From positions 25,517,828 through 25,581,827 of the forward strand of contig NC_079876.1 in assembly GCF_029227915.1 (NCBI RefSeq): a stretch of 64,000 bases of DNA. Reading direction: 5' to 3'. The notes under the pieces are model-generated. The model had not been told where the DNA came from, did no database searches, and was given only the letters and a program-made list of their open reading frames with translations. Positions 59,401-64,000 of this stretch are shown one piece after another; positions within the stretch are counted from its first letter, which is position 1, and each line of letters begins with the position of its first letter. This DNA is from Hydractinia symbiolongicarpus (lineage: Eukaryota > Cnidaria > Hydrozoa > Anthoathecata > Hydractiniidae). The translations under genes were made by a program, and so were the position numbers.

Positions 59401-62400
59401 CTTGAAATTGTGTTTCTTAACAAAAAACGACGGGTACACTTGTCTAATTTAGCTTTTGTTTATATATACACCGAAAATGCAGGGAAGTTACGTTGCACAT
59501 TGCCGACAGCTTTTTACTGGATGTTGACACACGATAAACCTGCACTACGTTACTGAATGTTGCCTTACTCTGATTTTTACAAACGTATTTGCAACTTGTT
59601 TGCATGTATGCGGATAACATTTAGTGGATATTTATTTAGCCTTATGTGATGAATAAATAAACATAGAGCATGATACATACAAATAGCCTTACATACCTGT
59701 AATATAAATAAATTGCGACCTCTTTACAAAATTTTTTTTTGTGCTTCACACCAATACAAACTTGTGTTTGTGGTTCGTGCGGTGTTGTTGTATGTATGCG
59801 ATGACTGAAACGTTGAAAAAAATAAAAAACTGCGAAATCTGTATTTGATAATTCCGGATGATAAGGATGTAGTGACATTGCATGTCAATACCATTGATTC
59901 ACCAGAAGTCAAACTGTTTGATGAGACATGTAAGGTTGGTGTTTGAAACAATTCTAAAAAGAGACAAATATGTAAAATAAATATTATTTCTCACGGCTAC
60001 CATTTTCGGCTTACTTACAGGTATAGTAATCAGGATTCCAATTGGTAACCGAAGCTCTTCTTTAGTTCTTTTTTAAATATTGTTACACTTGTTAAATTTT
60101 TTTTTATTCGTATAGACTTAAACGAAAGTAAGTGCTTTCATTTACCACAATCCTAGTAGTAGAGTACGTAGAAAAATTGAAATTTTTACAGATAATATCA
60201 GATAATATCATGGTACAAATTCAGTAACGTTAAAGGAATGCCTGGTATATGTTATAGCCTATATGCGCAGAGAAATATAATATTCTGTTGTGACCTTACA
60301 TAATAATTTAAAAGTAAAATTTACCTGTCACTGTCAGTAATATATATTCACTTGTAACTGGAGGAAGTGAAGTTGTTCTTGATGATACATTGCATACCCA
60401 TAATCCAGAATAAGTTGCCCGTATATGTATAATATTGTGGACAGGTAAAATGCTTCTAGTGAAAATACTTCTATTTTGTTCCATCGTATAAACCAAAGAA
60501 TTTAAATTTGAATTAACAGAACAATTAAAAGTAATACTGTCACCTTCATTAACATTGACTGATGGTGTAATGACTAGTGTTGCATTTTCCAAATCTAAAA
60601 AGAAGGCATGGTTAGTTACCTTGTTATCTTTGGCTATACTGTATTGAAAAGAGGGCTAACGATTGGTAACAAGTTTGAATTGTTCATTATGGAATATCAA
60701 CTGTGTTGTTTCTGCCCGGTAATTTACTATCGCCTGTGATTTATTTTGGCGGTGATGAGGCTGACACAGATGTAAAAACACAAAACAAAATTATTGTTTC
60801 TACAATCTTGGACAAAAATATTGTGACAAAGAAAGTTTTTTCCTCGTTTTTCAAATACGGACAAAAGTGTGAAACAGTCAATACGCTGCAACCGGCAGGC
60901 TGTAAACTCGCTGCTTTTGCATACACGTAGGTCAAGCAGACGGCGTTGTAAAGCTGCTAGTCACATTCTCTAGCACGCACGCACATTGAAATAAGCTACA
61001 TCGTGACTCACGAAGGCTTCAAAATTCGTTAGAAAATTGACCATGTTGACATCAACAAAAACTAGCACATTTTAAGAGTTTGGAAAAATAGCCTATCATC
61101 CTTTGACAAGTTCAAAATCTAATATAGATATATCTTACAAAATAACTTGTGCTGGTGAATTTCGTAATTAATTGTCTTGTCTCAACATATTTTGACGAAG
61201 GTTGTAGAAAAGTTGCATTTTAAAGGCATTTAAAGCTATTATGAAATTGATTGACGCAAAACGTCGAAAAAAAAATTTTGAAACATAAATATTAACTCCG
61301 TGAATCTATTCCAACATATCAAAAGTTTCTAAACATATTATTAAAGCATGGTAATTGACAGGGTTTACTTGAATATTGAGGGTAGAACTACAAAACTTGT
61401 TTTTTATGGTCTCATGGACGATGATCAGTTACAGGTGTCAGCTATCTCAAACTTGTCGATATTTAGTTACTTGGATATTGGTATTTGGACCTTCATGAAA
61501 CACAAGCGCATTGGAAGCAATTAAAATATTCTTTCTGCGTGGACTTTTAAGTTCCCAGGTGTTTTCCTTGTGTTGTTTTTAAACGGTGACCAGTTAAAAT
61601 TAACAGAAGTATACGTTTTGACATTTTACTTGATAAAGCATCAATCGCTATCTCTCATTGCACTTTTTCATAAAATCGGTGTCACAGGCCTTGGTGATAA
61701 GCCTCTTTTGTAAAAAAAATTACACTTTTGACTTGTTCATTGCATGGAAACGAAGTTAGTTTAGATAAAGTTCGGGACGCCAACCTTAATTACCAACAAA
61801 TGTTGGCTTTATATTTTATAACAGCCATTTGGAAGAATCGTAGTGAATAAAAGATTATACAAGGTAATAGTAGTGGTAGTGTGCGGAAAATAATGAATAT
61901 TTACTGATATTAAATGTGTATTTATAGCAACTTTAATGTTGGCTAGCTGGTTATAGTCAACAAACATCTTGTTTCTTACTCGACTTCAAAAGTTTACATG
62001 CTATACTGTAGGATCTAATATGTTTACAAATTGTTTGTTCGTATGGTATCTGTTCCGGCATGATCAAATTTTTTCAGAAGGTGAAGACACCACTAAATAT
62101 GCTGCTGTTCTTATCACAGGTCACACATTTACAGAAATAACAATACTTAGTAGATGTAGTGTAGCTCTCTTCTCCATGAAAATAGATTCAAGTTTCTTAA
62201 AAAAGTTATATCCTTTTTGGAATTAGATTAGCCTGGGCTATCCTCAGAAAAATAAAACAACAGTAATTTATTAGTTGCAAAGCCATCAATATATATTTAG
62301 CTATATATAATATTAATACAATAATATAATATTATATAACTTCCTTAGCTTCCTTAGCCCATCAGGTTAAGTTATTGTGTTAAATCGATCGAGTATCAAA

Positions 62401-63554
62401 CCTATATTAGGGAGTGCTGCCCAGCTTAACTAGTCAAATATGTTATTGCATTGAAACGACGTGTGGCTTGAAACAAATCATGACTGATTTATTTATCTCA
62501 AATTTTCTTAGCTTTTAAAGAAATCATTTTCCCCCTAGAATGCCTATTTACTACTATTTCATTAAAATACACAGTTTTCTCTAAATTATTAGCTATTGGG
62601 CTGTTTAAATTCGAAAACTCAAGTGCAATACAAATTTTCTTCATGGTAATTCCATCAGATTGTCTAACAAGATCACTCTGTAGAAAAGTTATTTTTACAT
62701 GCAGTTTTTCGAACTTTGCAGGCTTCTTGAGTAAAAAAAAGATTTTTGACTTAAAAATTTGGAGTGCTTTAAAGTCAATGCAAATGAGTTAATATAAATT
62801 TTTGTGTAAGCTGTACTGTAAGATTATGTCCAACTTCTAAAAAATGTGTGATTACTTTTAGCAAAATGTTGTGATCAAGGCTGTGCTGGTGTTAAGGTGT
62901 ATTTTTGCTAGATCAGAAACAGTACTAATTTTTGCTGACCTCGGCAGGCACCAATCCTATGATTTTCTGAATTTCTTGTCGGGAACAAATTGTTTCATAA
63001 TGCGGACATTGTGGAAAGTGAAGTTTTCGCATTTTTGATTTTGGTAACTTGGCTTGCACCCTTGCAAAAGTAAAATTGCGCAGCCGTCGTATTCATAGTA
63101 TCGGTTAAGTGATGCTAATAGGCCATTTTGCGAATTAGCCAAAAAACGGTCCTTCCCACAAATATTATGTCCAGGGATGTACTTATATGTACAGATATAA
63201 TTCCCACTAATATCCTAATAAACATAATGCTATGTGATAGTGTTTCCTTAATACTATTAGAATGTTTTTAAACGTTTGACTTACAATTGACAGTTATGTT
63301 GTATTGATTTGATGACATCTGCTTGAAACCAGTTCTATTTTCTGCAGTGCAGAAATATATACCCGCATGATCTTTTGTAATATTAGTGATATGCAATAAT
63401 TGAAAGGATTCCAAGATGATTCTGCCATCTTTTAACCATTCAAATGTGACATTTCGAACATCTGTGTCGATGCTACAGTTAAGTTGCAGTTCTGATCCTG
63501 TATCTATCGTTGTGGAGCCCTTCAAAATTTCGACCGTAGGTTTTGGTATTGTTC
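47150..63554 (-). CDS. Gene M: Ig/FN3/SEA-like/EGF single-pass receptor with ITAM tail (5' exon outside window; one frame break)
   Basis: Twelve exons on the minus strand: Ig 63554-63285, 60594-60325, 59953-59697 (frame break), 57535-57269, 53807-53529; FN3 51645-51355; V-like Ig 49951-49631; SEA-like 49205-49075, 48881-48820, 48524-48355; EGF 47655-47506; TM and tail 47421-47150. About 913 codons. All phases match except the third Ig exon, which is one base short of frame. Compared with gene P it has one more Ig (53807-53529) and five fewer FN3 domains. The tail holds a canonical ITAM spacing. It faces gene P tail to tail, with stops about 4.2 kb apart. It could be a working activating receptor if the frame break is an assembly error, or a recent pseudogene. 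The signal-peptide exon should lie beyond 64000. Confidence 0.78.
47506..47655 (-). CDS. Gene M exon: EGF-like domain
   Basis: 150 nt, phase 1-1. ICSQ, RQCSKYADCKN, HACKCKDGFEGNGLVCS: six Cys as in gene P. The acceptor is TTGTTGTCATAG. The frame is also open upstream of it, but that part has no counterpart in gene P. Confidence 0.88.
48355..48524 (-). CDS. Gene M exon: SEA-like region, part 3
   Basis: 170 nt. KVSFTLSYNSNILIGVYEVK, AFEKMVARFNG, AKIIPNSTTFQ. It joins the previous exon by completing a split Val codon. Confidence 0.78.
48820..48881 (-). CDS. Gene M exon: SEA-like region, part 2
   Basis: 62 nt, phase 0 to 2, acceptor TTCATTAG, donor GTAAGT. LEDMFLELLGFNASIVISQP: an amphipathic helix followed by a strand. 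Both splice sites are strong, in contrast to the candidate in gene P. Confidence 0.75.
49075..49205 (-). CDS. Gene M exon: SEA-like region, part 1
   Basis: 131 nt. GGQTFLIVTQIYGLTARTHG, VIIRIDDINKSLLLNKFMKE. Phase 1 in and phase 0 out. The DINKSLL string is shared exactly with gene P. Confidence 0.75.
49631..49951 (-). CDS. Gene M exon: V-like Ig domain with swapped Cys/Trp
   Basis: 321 nt, phase 1-1. SVTLKWSIA (Trp at the B-strand Cys place), IVILNCTKD (Cys at the C-strand Trp place), LDVSDGGVYTCRF (normal F strand). The surrounding residues differ a lot from gene P, yet the swap is kept, so it is unlikely to be a random defect. Confidence 0.86.
50082..50140 (+). repeat. Three tandem TGACGTCATTNCTGACCC-type units
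   Basis: CAATGACGTTATTCCTGACC, CAATGACGTCATTTCTGACC and AGATGACGTCATTGTATT. The TGACGTCA core is CRE-like, but tandem structure in an intron makes a repeat the simpler reading. Confidence 0.7.
50520..50800 (+). repeat. Interspersed repeat family C, copy 3
   Basis: GATGTCATCAACCCGTATA, the GACACAGATTGG region and TAGCCCCTACTTACC align with 17805-17900 and 28930-29020. It sits in an intron of gene M. Confidence 0.5.
51178..51340 (-). mobile_element. Hairpin-bearing interspersed repeat (family B), copy 2
   Basis: ACTAGTCGTTAG then the hairpin CCCGTGGAAAAATCCACGGG (51190-51209), TTTGCCCGTCCTTTTTATAC, CGCATTGCGTGC and a GACGGACGGACGGA run. It is the reverse complement of the 15890-16046 interior and right end. 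It ends about 10 bases before the FN3 exon donor. Confidence 0.7.
51355..51645 (-). CDS. Gene M exon: FN3 domain (single)
   Basis: 97 codons, phase 1-1. EKPDPPTLKIVLKSSTSIEI, TGNKPIMYYTIHY, a short RIHYRGKG insertion relative to gene P FN3 1, then CQVRAKAVNVIGEGDFSEF. Complete FN3. Confidence 0.85.
51646..53528 (-). other. Gene M intron with family D and E repeats
   Basis: Family D copy 2 at 52300-52690 and family E copy 2 at 53270-53510, the latter ending close to the donor of the Ig 5 exon. No other coding sequence recognised. Confidence 0.5.
53529..53807 (-). CDS. Gene M exon: Ig domain 5, absent from gene P
   Basis: 93 codons, phase 1-1. FNMTCYTNDYGNPPASLTWK and STGNYTCKANNTAGEIEKAF form a canonical I-set domain with both Cys and the Trp. 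Strong acceptor (TTTATTTAG) and GTAAGT donor. No trace between 29465 and 30806 in gene P. Confidence 0.86.
53808..57268 (-). other. Gene M intron, 3.5 kb; no gene recognised
   Basis: Contains a GATGATAGTGATATTGATAG-like simple stretch (54250-54310) and a short CGCCTGC/TTTTCGCCTGC tandem at 57030-57080. Otherwise AT-rich and without recognised coding sequence on either strand. Confidence 0.5.
57030..57080 (+). repeat. Tandem of three AGCCTGCCC/CGCCTGC-TTATTTTCG units
   Basis: TAGCCTGCCCTTATTTT, CGCCTGCTTTCATTTT, CGCCTGCCCTAACTT: about 16-bp units, imperfect. Confidence 0.7.
57269..57535 (-). CDS. Gene M exon: Ig domain 4
   Basis: 89 codons. SITCNVEGEE, FIWKRND, TNYSCTAVSQAF: canonical Cys/Trp/Cys. 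Donor GTGAGT. One codon longer than gene P. Confidence 0.85.
57536..59696 (-). other. Gene M intron between Ig 3 and Ig 4
   Basis: 2.2 kb. It lacks the family C insertion of gene P but has about 1.5 kb of its own. At 59181-59244 the minus strand has a short splice-bounded frame (see findings). No other coding sequence recognised. Confidence 0.5.
59697..59953 (-). pseudogene. Gene M exon: Ig domain 3 with a frame break at an A9 run
   Basis: LVLTCNVTTSLSSGIIKYRF and SLYWCEAQ match gene P, then GCAC(A9)TTTTG shifts the frame into a TAA. The exon is 257 nt where 258 would be in phase. The end also differs: it runs on to a GTATGT donor with a new FIYI-type tail in the shifted frame. A one-base homopolymer error in the assembly is a real alternative to a true mutation. 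Confidence 0.75.
60325..60594 (-). CDS. Gene M exon: Ig domain 2
   Basis: 90 codons, phase 1-1. SITFNCSVNSN and SGLWVCNVSS; no Trp in the C strand (LVYTMEQN), as in gene P, so this loss predates the duplication. Confidence 0.82.
60595..63284 (-). other. Gene M intron, 2.7 kb
   Basis: Mirrors the 3.6-kb intron of gene P at 60660-61290, 62400-62500 and 63150-63284. No coding sequence seen. Confidence 0.55.
63285..63554 (-). CDS. Gene M exon: Ig domain 1 (I-set type)
   Basis: 90 codons, phase 1-1. LQLNCSIDTDVRNVTFEWLK and DHAGIYFCTAENRTG. This is the best conserved exon between the two genes. Confidence 0.88.
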
Positions 63555-64000
63555 CTAAATTAGAATGTACGCACAAATTATACACTTGTATAGCTAGCAC
63601 TCACGGGACCCCCTTTTATGCCGTGGGTGGGAGTAGTAGTATTGCTAAAAATAGAACTAATAATTATTACATTGAACAAAACTAAATCTCTTTTCCAGGT
63701 TTTCTTATTACTACTTTGATTTCTCTTAATATATACAAGGGTTTTTATTAATTTAAGCAATTTACTGATGGTTTGGTTTGTTTGAAATAGTTCAAATAAC
63801 TCACGTCCTATGGGCCTAAATGCGTTTGAGCTTTTTTTGTTAAGTGGTGTATTGTCAAATTATCATATACTTTGAGTTTTTCTTGCAGCTTGATCCGTTA
63901 ATCTGCACGAAATATATGCTGTATTTTGTTTTTACACTGAGAAACGAGTGCAATTTTTACTTATACAATATGCAAAAAGCTTATATCCTTCCTTTGATTG
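63555..64000 (-). other. 5' side of gene M to the window edge
   Basis: Mirrors 22940-23262 upstream of gene P, including the CCTTGTATATATTA and TTATTTGAACTATTTCAAAC-like strings. No signal-peptide exon seen; it is expected further right. Confidence 0.5.

Larger units (their letters stand above)
45630..64000 (-). repeat. Inverted duplication, right arm (contains gene M)
   Basis: Reverse-complement counterpart of 22940-44430, continuing to the window edge. The 3' flank 46220-46640 mirrors 43400-43830, and 45690-46000 mirrors 44100-44390. Divergence is higher in introns than in exons. Confidence 0.85.

Overview
The window is AT-rich animal DNA with short phase-matched exons, many small interspersed repeats and a decayed LINE. 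The protein families and the DNA style point to a cnidarian, most likely a hydrozoan such as Hydractinia. That is inference from family content, not proof. No bacterial, viral or organellar gene organisation is seen.

Left part (about 0.7-8.0 kb): the last twelve recognisable exons of a USP24-type ubiquitin-specific protease on the + strand, ending at 8011. All phases join cleanly. The catalytic domain lies outside the window. From 8 to 23 kb there is no intact gene. This stretch holds dispersed repeats, a 5'-truncated and broken CR1/L2-like LINE (11.5-14.8 kb), a hairpin-bearing short repeat, and a foldback-like element with GTAGT-rich inverted arms (about 16.27-19.56 kb).

Right part (about 22.9-64 kb): two large single-pass receptor genes that are paralogues in inverted, tail-to-tail order, P on + (23.3-43.0 kb) and M on - (63.6-47.15 kb). 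Homology covers exons, introns and 3' flanks, so this is an old inverted duplication with a centre near 45.0 kb and a spacer of about 1.2 kb that holds other repeats. Each receptor reads Ig-Ig-Ig-Ig-(Ig)-FN3-(more FN3)-V-like Ig-SEA-like-EGF-TM-tyrosine tail. Nearly all domain exons are symmetric phase 1-1 and several have identical lengths in the two copies (270, 270, 321, 131, 170, 150 nt). I did not find a signal-peptide exon for either gene; for M it would lie beyond 64000.

The copies have diverged in ways that matter. P has six FN3 domains, made by nested tandem duplication (offsets of about 849 bp and 3822 bp), while M has one FN3 and one extra Ig. M ends in a canonical ITAM spacing (YTEL-x7-YTTL) whereas P has YTEV-x7-YTTL with ITIM-like contexts. 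M has a frame break at an A9 run in its third Ig exon. The membrane-proximal V-like Ig of both copies has Trp where the B-strand Cys is expected and Cys where the C-strand Trp is expected. Taken together this looks like a member of a cnidarian immune or self-recognition receptor family, comparable in logic to the Hydractinia Alr proteins but with a longer FN3/SEA/EGF architecture. No function is shown by the sequence itself.
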